A model generated the notes under the pieces. It did no database searches. It saw only the letters and a list, made by a program, of their open reading frames with translations, and had not been told where the DNA came from. Shown here piece after piece: positions 7,394 to 15,378 of a stretch of 36,765 nt of DNA. Made by a program: the position numbers and the translations under genes. Position 1 is the stretch's first letter. Every line of letters starts with the position of its first letter. The DNA comes from Spirochaetes bacterium GWB1_36_13 (GTDB lineage: Bacteria; Spirochaetota; GWB1-36-13): positions 1 through 36,765 of the forward strand of contig MIAO01000151.1 in assembly GCA_001829155.1 (NCBI GenBank), written 5' to 3'.

Positions 7394-7960
7394 CTATTCA
7401 AAAAAAAGTTTCCATCTCTCGTTTTCTGAAAGACTGATTTTCAATTTTTCCCTAGCCCTTTTTAATTTTGACTTGACCGTATTTTCACTTTCTTCCATAA
7501 TTTCAGCTATTTCAGTGGTGGAAAGATTTTCAGTATAATAAAGAACCAGAATAATCTGATACTTGACAGGGAGTGTTTTAATTTCTTTCCACAGCCAGAG
7601 TTTTATTTCCTCTTCTTCCAGATTGCCTTTTTTTTCTTCTGTTTCAACAATCTCTTCAAATAAAGGAAAAAAATTCTTAATTTTTTCTTTTCTTAACAAT
7701 TTTTTTGCTTTATTGACTGTGAGGGTGTAAAGCCAGTTTAAAAAAGAATAATCGGGATTGTAACGGTCGAGTTTTTCATAGATAGTCATAAAAACCTCCT
7801 GCGCTGCATCTTCGATCATAGATCTGTCTTTAAAATAAAAAAACTTGTGGAGGATTCGAAAGACCAGTTTTTCGTATTTTTTCACCAGTATGCCGAAATC
7901 ATCAGGGCTTCCTCCGTTTAAAAGGGCAAAGATAATCTCTTTATCTTCTTTCAGGCTCAA
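7394..7960 (-). CDS. ECF-type RNA polymerase sigma factor
   Basis: 188 aa with the two-domain ECF layout. Region 2 (about 18-90) contains FGILVKKYEKLVFRILHKFF, IEDAAQEVFMTIYEKLD and FLNWLYTLTVNKAKKLLR; region 4 (about 128-178) contains LPVKYQIILVLYYTENLSTTEIAEIM and the recognition helix ENTVKSKLKRAREKL. It starts at TTG with AAAGGA 8 bases upstream. It is the first gene of a five-gene minus-strand operon whose second gene encodes the likely membrane anti-sigma factor, so the operon is probably autoregulated. An intrinsic terminator of the preceding gene ends only about 27 bases upstream, so its promoter must overlap that element. Confidence 0.9.
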   Translation of the reverse strand: MSLKEDKEIIFALLNGGSPDDFGILVKKYEKLVFRILHKFFYFKDRSMIEDAAQEVFMTIYEKLDRYNPDYSFLNWLYTLTVNKAKKLLRKEKIKNFFPLFEEIVETEEKKGNLEEEEIKLWLWKEIKTLPVKYQIILVLYYTENLSTTEIAEIMEESENTVKSKLKRAREKLKISLSENERWKLFFE

Positions 7961-7987
7961 AAATGAATCCTTTGTTTTAAATTTAAG

Positions 7988-8014
7988 AAAAAAGGAAGAA
8001 TAAATCTTCCTTTT
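7988..8014 (-). terminator. Intrinsic terminator of the DUF4382-like gene
   Basis: On the minus strand AAAAGGAAGA pairs with TCTTCCTTTT around a 5-base loop, followed by a T run. It lies between the lipoprotein gene stop and the sigma factor start, separating two minus-strand units. Confidence 0.7.
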
Positions 8015-8028
8015 CCCTCTTTTTCTTT

Positions 8029-8820
8029 TTACTGAGTCAGTGTTACTCCGGCAGTTCCGGTAATGTCCAGAGTCTGTCCGGCTGTGACTGTTTTGTCGGC
8101 AATGTCATAAGCCTGATAAGTATCGGCTTCTATTTTGATATCATAAACCCCCGGTTCCAGATATCCTAAAAGGAAAGTACCGTCTGACTGAGCCACTGTC
8201 GCGGTTACAGCAGTTGTCTCACCGTCTTTGAAAGCGCTGACGACAATTTTAGGAGTAGAAGCATCGGGTACTGCAATTTTTCCAGAGAGGGCGCCGGTTG
8301 TGTTTTTCTGAACAATCCGGGTTACGGGAGTCATTCGGTAAACCCCATTGGTAACTGTCAGAGAGTGGGCAACATTGAAATCTACGATCAGCTCGGTGGT
8401 GATTCCTTCAGTCAGGTCAAACGCTTTGGTCAGTTTGACAGTGTTTGAATTGAGGGTGGCATCCTGCCGGGAGTTGTCATTTAAAATAACCCAGCTGGAA
8501 TTGACGGCAAACCTGATCTGCGCATAATGACCGGGAGTGAGAGAAGCAACGCCCAGATCCTGAAGAGCGGCATTGGTGAGAGCCAGAAGATTCACAGTTC
8601 CTCCGTCTGCAGACAGATTGACCCATCCTGTGTCGCTGGATGAAGTGGAAACGGAGACTGTGTCAAAGTTGATCCAGACTTCCTTTACATTGGAAAGGTC
8701 TGAGGGAGCGTCTGTGATAGACACTTTCAGGGTAGCATCGGAAACGGGAGTGTCTTTCTTACAACTGATGAGTGATAAGACAACACTCAAAATGACCAGC
8801 AGTTTAACAATGGTTTTCAT
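8029..8820 (-). CDS. DUF4382-like lipoprotein with C-terminal carboxypeptidase-regulatory-like domain
   Basis: 263 aa. A lipoprotein signal (VKLLVILSVVLSLISC, with Cys at +1) is followed by a domain resembling DUF4382 (about 28-175: LKVSITDAPSDLSNVKEVWI, LTPGHYAQIRFAV, FDLTEGITTELIVDFNV) and then a beta-sandwich of the carboxypeptidase-regulatory type (about 175-263: GALSGKIAVP, GTFLLGYLEPGVYDIKIEA). Such proteins are predicted surface or periplasmic lipoproteins of unknown role. The gene is visibly richer in G+C and in Thr, Val and Ser than its Lys/Phe-rich neighbours, which may reflect acquisition or expression-related codon bias. It has a good ribosome site (AAGGAG) and its own terminator. 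Confidence 0.82.
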   Translation of the reverse strand: MKTIVKLLVILSVVLSLISCKKDTPVSDATLKVSITDAPSDLSNVKEVWINFDTVSVSTSSSDTGWVNLSADGGTVNLLALTNAALQDLGVASLTPGHYAQIRFAVNSSWVILNDNSRQDATLNSNTVKLTKAFDLTEGITTELIVDFNVAHSLTVTNGVYRMTPVTRIVQKNTTGALSGKIAVPDASTPKIVVSAFKDGETTAVTATVAQSDGTFLLGYLEPGVYDIKIEADTYQAYDIADKTVTAGQTLDITGTAGVTLTQ

Positions 8821-8910
8821 AGCAAAGCTCCTTAAATAGTTTTTTTTATATTTCTATACCCCCTTTTTAAAAATCAGGGTGCAAAAAAATTAATTTTTAG
8901 CCCCCTATTA

Positions 8911-8970
8911 TTTAAATTAACTCGGACACCGAGCGGAGTCGAGGTGTCACTTCGGCTCCGCTCAGTGACC
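8911..8970. repeat. REP-like palindromic repeat, copy A (60 bp)
   Basis: Sixty bases identical to 28517-28576. The core is an imperfect ~20-bp hairpin (GGACACCGAGCGGAGTCG against the complement of CGGCTCCGCTCAGTGACC), strikingly GC-rich in AT-rich surroundings. Similarity continues in weaker form to about 9022 after a 21-base insertion. The pattern resembles REP/RAYT-type palindromes seen in many phyla. Confidence 0.85.
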
Positions 8971-9033
8971 GTATGGCTTCGATTAATGACCAAAACAAAG
9001 CGATGAAAGATTGCATCAGAAAAGACAATGACA

Positions 9034-9110
9034 CTTTCTGATCAACTTACAAATATCAATGATAAGAAGATAATTGAGGAAATGGCTTTCAATAATCGAC
9101 AGCCTGATTA
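9034..9110 (+). repeat. Dispersed repeat, inverted partner of 36689-36756
   Basis: The left block (CTTTCTGATCAACTTACAAA and the following ATATCAATGATAAGAAG) and the right block (TTCAATAATCGACAGCCTGA plus TTA) match the reverse complement of the window's last 75 bases. The right block is exact over 23 bases, the left block has 2-3 mismatches, and the spacer between them differs in length and sequence. Confidence 0.75.
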
Positions 9111-9250
9111 CAAACAAATCCATCTTATTCGTAAGAAAAAGTTTTTAACTCTTTATCATTTATTTTTTAGTATATTTTAAAAATAGACAATCAGGATTTT
9201 CTACCTTCAAATTAATATTCTGAATAATCCGGATACTCAAGGATATTTTT

Positions 9251-12200
9251 ATGGATTTTCAAGGTTATTCTATTTATAAAAATTACCAGATTTCAAAAAA
9301 ACTGGATGAAGGGGCTATGAGCTCGGTCTGGATAGCGGAAAACCCCGATCTGACAATTCCTTTTATTGCTGTAAAAATATTAAACAAAAACACCACTTCT
9401 TCCCGGATAGAAAATGTGATCCGTTTTAAAAACGAAGCAATGACCGTCTCAAAACTCCATCATCCCAACATCATAAAAATACTTGAAATCGGGGAAATCA
9501 ATGATCAGCTTTACATTGCCTCAGAATATATTGAAGGGAAAAGCCTTAAAAAACATTTGGAAGAAACCTCTTTCCCTATTGACGAAAGTATTGAAATAAT
9601 TCATCAGATCGCCTCTGCATTAACTTATATTCACAGCCATCATATTATTCACAAAGATTTAAAACCCGGCAATATCATGCTGACTCATCAAAAACTCCCG
9701 GAAGAAGAAAACAAGATCAAGGTTAAAATCATTGATTTTGGATTATCCGATGTAAAAGAACTTTCACGGTTTACGGACAAACAGGAAGTTGCCGGAACTT
9801 TCTACTATATGTCGCCGGAGCAAACGGGCATCGTGAAATACGCAATAGACGAAAGAAGCGATCTTTATTCGCTGGGCGCCTTGTTTTATGAGTTATTGAC
9901 GGGAACCCCTCCTTTTACGGGCAAAGAGGCGGGGAGCGTTATTCATCAGCACATTGCCAGAAAACCTATGAAGCCAAGAGAAATCAAAGCGGAGATTCCT
10001 GAAATTCTGGAAAAAATTGTTTTAAAACTTCTGGAAAAAGAGCCTGAAAAAAGGTATCAAAGCGCAGAGTATCTTTTAAAAGATCTCGAAAAGACCAAAA
10101 ATGGGGAGACAGATTTTATTCCCGGCGGTGAAGAAAAAATTGTCAAACTCAACTATCACGCTCCGCTGATTGGAAGAGAAAAGGAAATCAACGCTTTATC
10201 TCTCAGTATCGAAAAAATCCTTGAAAACAAGGGATGCTTTTACCTTGTCAACGGTGAAACAGGAACGGGAAAAACAAGACTTATTCAGGAAATACAGGAT
10301 AAAATCTATGGGACATACGCTTTTATTGATATTAAATGTTTTCTGGAACACAGCAAAATATCCTATGGAATTTTTAAAGATATCCTGAACTTTTATCTGA
10401 AAAGGTTTGAAACCTATCCGGATGAAAAAAAAGATATTTACCGTAAAAAGATTAAGGAAATCACAAAAGAATGCGGCGCTCTTATCTTACAGTTGAATCC
10501 AATGATGAGCGAATTTGTGGAAAAACCTAATGAACTCGTGGAACTGGACAAGGAACAGGAAAAAAAAAGGTTTATCTTTTTACTGGCTGATTTTTTTAAA
10601 CAACTTGCCAACCTTGAGATTCAAAAAGGCTTCTTTGTATTTATTGATGATATTCAATGGACAGATAGAGGCAGTTGGGAACTTTTAGAACTTTTTCTTG
10701 AAAATATTTCCCGCTATCCTATTTTTATTCTGGCAGCCTGCCGTCCTTCCGAAATTGCAGAAAATCATTTTATCCGCCCTTTTTTAGACAAAATATCTTA
10801 TTTAAACCATCCTTATTATAAAATTGATTTGAAAAATCTGGATGAGGAAGAAAATCTGGAATTGGTTTCCTCCCTTCTTTATCAAACAGAAGATAAAACC
10901 AGAGTTCTGGCTGATTTTCTTTATCAGAAAAGCATGGGAAACCCATTTCTTTCTATTGAGATTTTAAAGCAGATGGTCAGCGACCATATTGTCTTTTTCA
11001 AGGAAAACGACTGGTTTTTTGATTCTCAGAAAACTGAAAAAAACTCTATCCCTTTATCCGTCATTGAAATTTTTTTAAACAGAATCAACAAGCTGAATGA
11101 AAACGAAAAAATGATTATCGCATCCGCTTCAGTTTTTGGAAGAATGTTTGAAATGCAAGATTTTTTTGAGTTCAATGAAGGCATGCATCAAAAAATTGTA
11201 GAAACCATCGACAAAAGTATTCAGCTTCAGCTTATTGAGAAAAGCGAACAAAACCCTGGAACCTTTGTTTTTATCCATGATAAAATACAAAATTATTTTT
11301 ATTTTCTTCTGAGTAACGAACAGCAGAAAGCTTTTCATTTAAAGATTGCCGCTCTTCTTGAAAGGAAAAACCCTTTTTTAACCGAAGAAAATTTGTTTAG
11401 GGTACTGGAACACTATATCAAAGGGGAAAATGAAGAAAAGATATTGGAATATTCTTTTAAAGCAGGTCTTTCGGCAAAAAATCTTTTTATCCATGAAAAA
11501 GCCCTCCGTTATCTTTTTCTCAGCCAGAAATTGCTTAAAAAAAGGGGATTTGAAGGAAAAAAAGAATGGCTTGAAACTTCTGAAAATATTGGAGAAATTT
11601 ATCTAATTATCGGGAAAGTCGATCAAGCGCTTGCCGTTTATCAGGAAATCCTTTTATTCAAAAAAACAACTTATGAAAAAGCGGCTATTTATCAGAAACT
11701 GAGTTTTGCCTATTTTAAAAAAGGAGACCCTGTCTCATCTGAAAAATTTGCGCATATGAGTCTGGCATTACTGAAAGAACGATGCCCTAAAACAAAAATT
11801 GTATTTTTCATCAAACTGGTGAAAGAACTTTTTTTCTACGGCTTGATTTCCATCCTGCCGGATTTTCTTTTGAAAAAGACCATAAGAAACAGGGCAGTAA
11901 ACTGCCTGAAAGTCTGGAATTACTATACGCTGGATCTTATCTATGCTTTTAACAGCCTGTTTAAATATTCTTACACTATTTTAAGATCCCTGAACATCTC
12001 CAAAAGAATTGGCCAGTCATCCGAACTTGCTTTGACCCTGAATTCTTATTCCGGTTTTTTCTTAAACTTTTCTTTTTTTAAAAAAGCTCTTTCATATAAT
12101 ATAAAAGCCATGGAAATACAGAAAAAACTTAAAAATCAATGGGGCATTGCCAGAACACACCAGACTATCGGCTTTATTTATCAGTATCAGGCAGAATATG

Positions 12201-15200
12201 ACAAAAGTATTGAAAGTTTATCCAAAAGCATTGAGATATTCGAAAAAATAGGGGATTTAAGGGAGCTGGGAATTTCTTTGTATCTGCTTTCCCAGAATTA
12301 TTACTATGCCGGTGATTATAAAAAATCTTCAGAAATCAATACCCGCTACATGGAACTTTTTAATCAGACAAAAGATAATTACGGCATCAGCGGATCTCTT
12401 GCGGGGCTTGCCAAAGTGGCAATTGAAAAAGGAAGCCTGGATGAAGCGGAAGGCTTTATTCAGACTGGATTAGAATTAAGCGAGGAAAACCAGCTCTGGT
12501 ATGTTTATTCGGCTTTGAATATGGAGCAGGGGGTTCTTTTTTTAAAAAAGGGAGAACCTGTTCAGGCTTTAAACTATCTGGAAAAAGCAAAAGAAATTTA
12601 TTATAGCAAGAGATTTTTCAAACCCAATATCAGTTTAATTTTTCCTCTTTTTTCTGAAGCGTATCTTCTCGATTTTCAGGAAAAATCTTTTTCTCTCTCC
12701 TTGAAAGAAAAAAAACACTACCTTCATAAAATCAAAAAATCAGTACGGACAGCCTTAAAAAAAACAAGGCAATGGCATAATTTTTACAGCATCAGTTTAA
12801 GATCCGCTGCAAAATACTACCAAATGATCGGAAAAACCAAAAAAGCTGAAAAAATGTTCTTGAAAACCATTCAATGGAATGAAAAAATCAACCGGAAATA
12901 CGAGCTTGCTTTAAGTTATTACGAATACGGGAATTTTCTCGCATTTGCCTCCAGAGCGAAGGAAGCAAAGCGTTTCTGGGAAAAAAGTTATTTTCTGTTT
13001 CAGAAAATGGAGATTGATTTTTATTTAAAAAAGCTGAATATTCTTTTGGGTATCAACAATGAAGACTCCCTTCCTATTGAAAGATTGATTAACAAAAATA
13101 AGCTTCATACGATTATCAAAGCAAACTATGAGATCAGCGCCACTTTGAACCTGAATATTCTTCTGGAAAAAATTCTTGATCTGGCCATGGAAATCACGGG
13201 CTCCCAGAAAGGAATCCTTTTGTTGAAAAACATTGAATCAGAAAAACTGGAAGTCTCTGTCAACCGCAATATTTATCATGACGATCCCCTGAAAGAAGAG
13301 TTTTCCAGCAGTATCATTGAAAAGGTCTTTTCCGAAGGAGAAGCCTTAATTACAACCAACGCCTGCTCTGAAAAAAAATATCTTTATCAAAGCGTGTTAA
13401 ACTATGGACTCAAATCGATCTTGTGCTCACCCATTAAATACAAAAATGAAATCTTCGGGGTCTGCTATCTGGACAACCCTCTGGCAAAAGGCGTTTTCAC
13501 AATGGATGACAGGGAGCTTTTAAATGTTCTGATGACCCAGGCCGCAATATCGATTGAAAATGCCCGCCTCTACCAGTATGCGATTCTGGATACCCTCACC
13601 CAGCTGGTAACAAGAAAACATTTTTACTTCCTTCTTCAGAAAGAAATCAGCCGGACCCTGCGCTATCAGGCTTTTTTCGCCCTATTGATCATCGATCTGG
13701 ATGATTTAAAATATTTAAACGAGAATTATGGCAATGAAGCTGGCGATGAAGCAATCAGGGCTGTTGCAAAAATCATACGGGAAAGCTGCCGCAATACCGA
13801 TACTCCGGCAAGATTCGGCGGAGAACAATTTGCCGTTATCCTTCCGGAAACCAATTTGAAGGGAGCCGAGATTCTGGCCGGAAGAATCGTAAAAAAAATC
13901 GAAAACCAGAAAATAGACTATCAGGGCTATAGTCTAAAAACAAGCGCAAGCATCGGCATATCTTTGTTCCCCTATCATGCCTCCAATCAGGAGACATTGA
14001 TAAAAACAGCGGAAGAAGCGCTTTGTGTTTCTAAAAAAGGAGGAAAAAGCAAAGTCAGCGTCTATGAAAAAAAATCAGACACAACTCCTGCTTTTATTTG
14101 TGAACCTTCAAACTCTCATTCAATTTTAAATGAAGATAAAATAAAATCAATTTTTGAAACAACCCATGAAATCAGCTCTTTTATTCACCTTGAACACCTT
14201 TTGGATAAAGTGATCAGCATAGCTGTAGAAACAACCGGAGCTGAAAGAGGATTCCTTATGCTGGAAGACGAGGTTAAGGGAGAGCTTCAGATTGCGGCGC
14301 ATAAAAACATTAACAAAATAAATGAAAAATTTTACTCTCAAAGGATCGTGGAAGAAGTTTTCAAAACAGGGAACATTGTTCTTACAACCGACGCTGAAAA
14401 CGACTCGGTTTATAAAAAGTTCGACAGTGTTGTTTCCAACAAGCTGAAATCAGTGCTCTGCGTTCCAATTCTTTATAAAAGAGACATTAAAGGAGTTTGT
14501 TATCTGGATCATCCTTACGATACGGCTGTTTTTAAAAAAGAAGATATCAGTATCCTGAATGTTTTGATGACTCAAACAGCCGTTTCGATCGAAAACACCC
14601 GTCTTTATAAAATTCAAATGCTGGAAACAGAAAAAAAATATTTGGAAAAAATCAACAGCCTGAAAAACGAATTTCTGGGAATCGTCAGCCATGATCTGCG
14701 CTCCCCCATCGGAAAGATTCAGATGCTGTCAAGCTATATCATCAATAACCAAAATATTATTTCTAAAGAAGACAGCCATGAGTTTCTTTCTGACATAAAA
14801 AGCACAAGCCAGTTTATTCTTAATCTGATTGAAGATCTTTTGGATATTTCAAAAATCGAGATGGGGCACTTGGAACTTTGTAAATTCGATATCCCGGCAG
14901 AAAATTTGATTCAACAAATTATTCTTTTCAATCAAGCAGTTGCAAAAAATAAAACCATTTCCATTGTTTCCAAGATTGAATCAGGAGTCGAAGTCATTCA
15001 TGCGGATGAAGCGAGGATCAAACAAGTCTGCAATAATTTACTCAATAATGCTTTGAAATTTTCTCTCCCTCACTCAAAAATCACTATTCAGGTCAGCAGA
15101 AAAGAAGACAGCCTTCTTTTTCAATTTATCGATCAGGGTCCTGGAATTCCCGAAGCAGAAATAAGCAAACTCTTCCAGAAAGAATTTTACCAGACAAGCG

Positions 15201-15340
15201 TGAAATCTACTGATGGAGAAAAAGGAACAGGACTGGGGCTTTCCATTGTCAAAAAAATCGTTGAACTCCATGGAGGGCAAGTAGGAGTTGAGAGTCAGAT
15301 CGGAAAAGGCTCAAATTTCTATTTTACTCTGCCTCTCTAA
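9251..15340 (+). CDS. Giant Ser/Thr kinase-AAA-TPR-GAF-GGDEF-GAF-histidine kinase
   Basis: A 2029-aa cytoplasmic signalling protein with no transmembrane segment. Order: Ser/Thr kinase (about 8-285; AVKIL lysine, HKDLKPGN at ~134, DFG, MSPEQTG; glycine loop degenerate as EGAMSSV); AAA/STAND-type ATPase (about 305-620; Walker A GETGTGKT ~334, Walker B FVFIDDIQW ~464); TPR-like helical repeats (about 690-1270); GAF (about 1290-1440); GGDEF (about 1450-1610; RNTDTPARFGGEQF has an RxxD inhibitory site and GGEQF); second GAF (about 1640-1785); HisKA with SHDLRSP (~1813) and HATPase with DQGPGIP and GTGLGLSIVKKI (~1992). Trifunctional kinase/ATPase/histidine-kinase proteins are known from cyanobacteria and others; the inserted GGDEF adds predicted c-di-GMP synthesis. 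The ribosome site is AAGGA and a strong terminator follows. It is a single-gene unit. Confidence 0.93.
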   Translation: MDFQGYSIYKNYQISKKLDEGAMSSVWIAENPDLTIPFIAVKILNKNTTSSRIENVIRFKNEAMTVSKLHHPNIIKILEIGEINDQLYIASEYIEGKSLKKHLEETSFPIDESIEIIHQIASALTYIHSHHIIHKDLKPGNIMLTHQKLPEEENKIKVKIIDFGLSDVKELSRFTDKQEVAGTFYYMSPEQTGIVKYAIDERSDLYSLGALFYELLTGTPPFTGKEAGSVIHQHIARKPMKPREIKAEIPEILEKIVLKLLEKEPEKRYQSAEYLLKDLEKTKNGETDFIPGGEEKIVKLNYHAPLIGREKEINALSLSIEKILENKGCFYLVNGETGTGKTRLIQEIQDKIYGTYAFIDIKCFLEHSKISYGIFKDILNFYLKRFETYPDEKKDIYRKKIKEITKECGALILQLNPMMSEFVEKPNELVELDKEQEKKRFIFLLADFFKQLANLEIQKGFFVFIDDIQWTDRGSWELLELFLENISRYPIFILAACRPSEIAENHFIRPFLDKISYLNHPYYKIDLKNLDEEENLELVSSLLYQTEDKTRVLADFLYQKSMGNPFLSIEILKQMVSDHIVFFKENDWFFDSQKTEKNSIPLSVIEIFLNRINKLNENEKMIIASASVFGRMFEMQDFFEFNEGMHQKIVETIDKSIQLQLIEKSEQNPGTFVFIHDKIQNYFYFLLSNEQQKAFHLKIAALLERKNPFLTEENLFRVLEHYIKGENEEKILEYSFKAGLSAKNLFIHEKALRYLFLSQKLLKKRGFEGKKEWLETSENIGEIYLIIGKVDQALAVYQEILLFKKTTYEKAAIYQKLSFAYFKKGDPVSSEKFAHMSLALLKERCPKTKIVFFIKLVKELFFYGLISILPDFLLKKTIRNRAVNCLKVWNYYTLDLIYAFNSLFKYSYTILRSLNISKRIGQSSELALTLNSYSGFFLNFSFFKKALSYNIKAMEIQKKLKNQWGIARTHQTIGFIYQYQAEYDKSIESLSKSIEIFEKIGDLRELGISLYLLSQNYYYAGDYKKSSEINTRYMELFNQTKDNYGISGSLAGLAKVAIEKGSLDEAEGFIQTGLELSEENQLWYVYSALNMEQGVLFLKKGEPVQALNYLEKAKEIYYSKRFFKPNISLIFPLFSEAYLLDFQEKSFSLSLKEKKHYLHKIKKSVRTALKKTRQWHNFYSISLRSAAKYYQMIGKTKKAEKMFLKTIQWNEKINRKYELALSYYEYGNFLAFASRAKEAKRFWEKSYFLFQKMEIDFYLKKLNILLGINNEDSLPIERLINKNKLHTIIKANYEISATLNLNILLEKILDLAMEITGSQKGILLLKNIESEKLEVSVNRNIYHDDPLKEEFSSSIIEKVFSEGEALITTNACSEKKYLYQSVLNYGLKSILCSPIKYKNEIFGVCYLDNPLAKGVFTMDDRELLNVLMTQAAISIENARLYQYAILDTLTQLVTRKHFYFLLQKEISRTLRYQAFFALLIIDLDDLKYLNENYGNEAGDEAIRAVAKIIRESCRNTDTPARFGGEQFAVILPETNLKGAEILAGRIVKKIENQKIDYQGYSLKTSASIGISLFPYHASNQETLIKTAEEALCVSKKGGKSKVSVYEKKSDTTPAFICEPSNSHSILNEDKIKSIFETTHEISSFIHLEHLLDKVISIAVETTGAERGFLMLEDEVKGELQIAAHKNINKINEKFYSQRIVEEVFKTGNIVLTTDAENDSVYKKFDSVVSNKLKSVLCVPILYKRDIKGVCYLDHPYDTAVFKKEDISILNVLMTQTAVSIENTRLYKIQMLETEKKYLEKINSLKNEFLGIVSHDLRSPIGKIQMLSSYIINNQNIISKEDSHEFLSDIKSTSQFILNLIEDLLDISKIEMGHLELCKFDIPAENLIQQIILFNQAVAKNKTISIVSKIESGVEVIHADEARIKQVCNNLLNNALKFSLPHSKITIQVSRKEDSLLFQFIDQGPGIPEAEISKLFQKEFYQTSVKSTDGEKGTGLGLSIVKKIVELHGGQVGVESQIGKGSNFYFTLPL

Positions 15341-15378
15341 AACAGGAGTCCGAAAAACCGGGCTCCTGTTTCTTTTTT
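15339..15378. terminator. Strong, probably bidirectional intrinsic terminator
   Basis: AAACAGGAG-x-CCG pairs with CGG-x-CTCCTGTTT and is followed on the plus strand by TCTTTTTT. It lies directly after the giant kinase stop and before the convergent prs stop; the minus strand also reads into TTTT, so it could serve both genes. Confidence 0.85.

Larger units (their letters stand above)
8821..9250. other. Intergenic region with two dispersed repeats
   Basis: This 430-base gap lies between divergent genes (lipoprotein minus, giant kinase plus). It holds the first copy of the GC-rich REP-like palindrome (8911-8970), an adjacent 21-base partial duplication ending in ATGACC (8971-8991), and the inverted partner (9034-9110) of a repeat at the window end. 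An open frame 9028-9180 (50 codons, start MTLSDQLTNIND) covers the second repeat but lacks a ribosome site. I see no convincing gene here. Confidence 0.7.

Noticed and set aside
8850-8915. Possible terminator formed by AAAAATTAATTTTT flanked by GGGTGC and AGCCCC
   Set aside because: The stem is almost all A-T and lies upstream, not downstream, of the lipoprotein gene; no gene ends here.
9028-9180. Possible 50-aa gene (MTLSDQLTNIND...)
   Set aside because: No ribosome site, it overlaps a dispersed repeat, and the other repeat copy is interrupted in the same frame.
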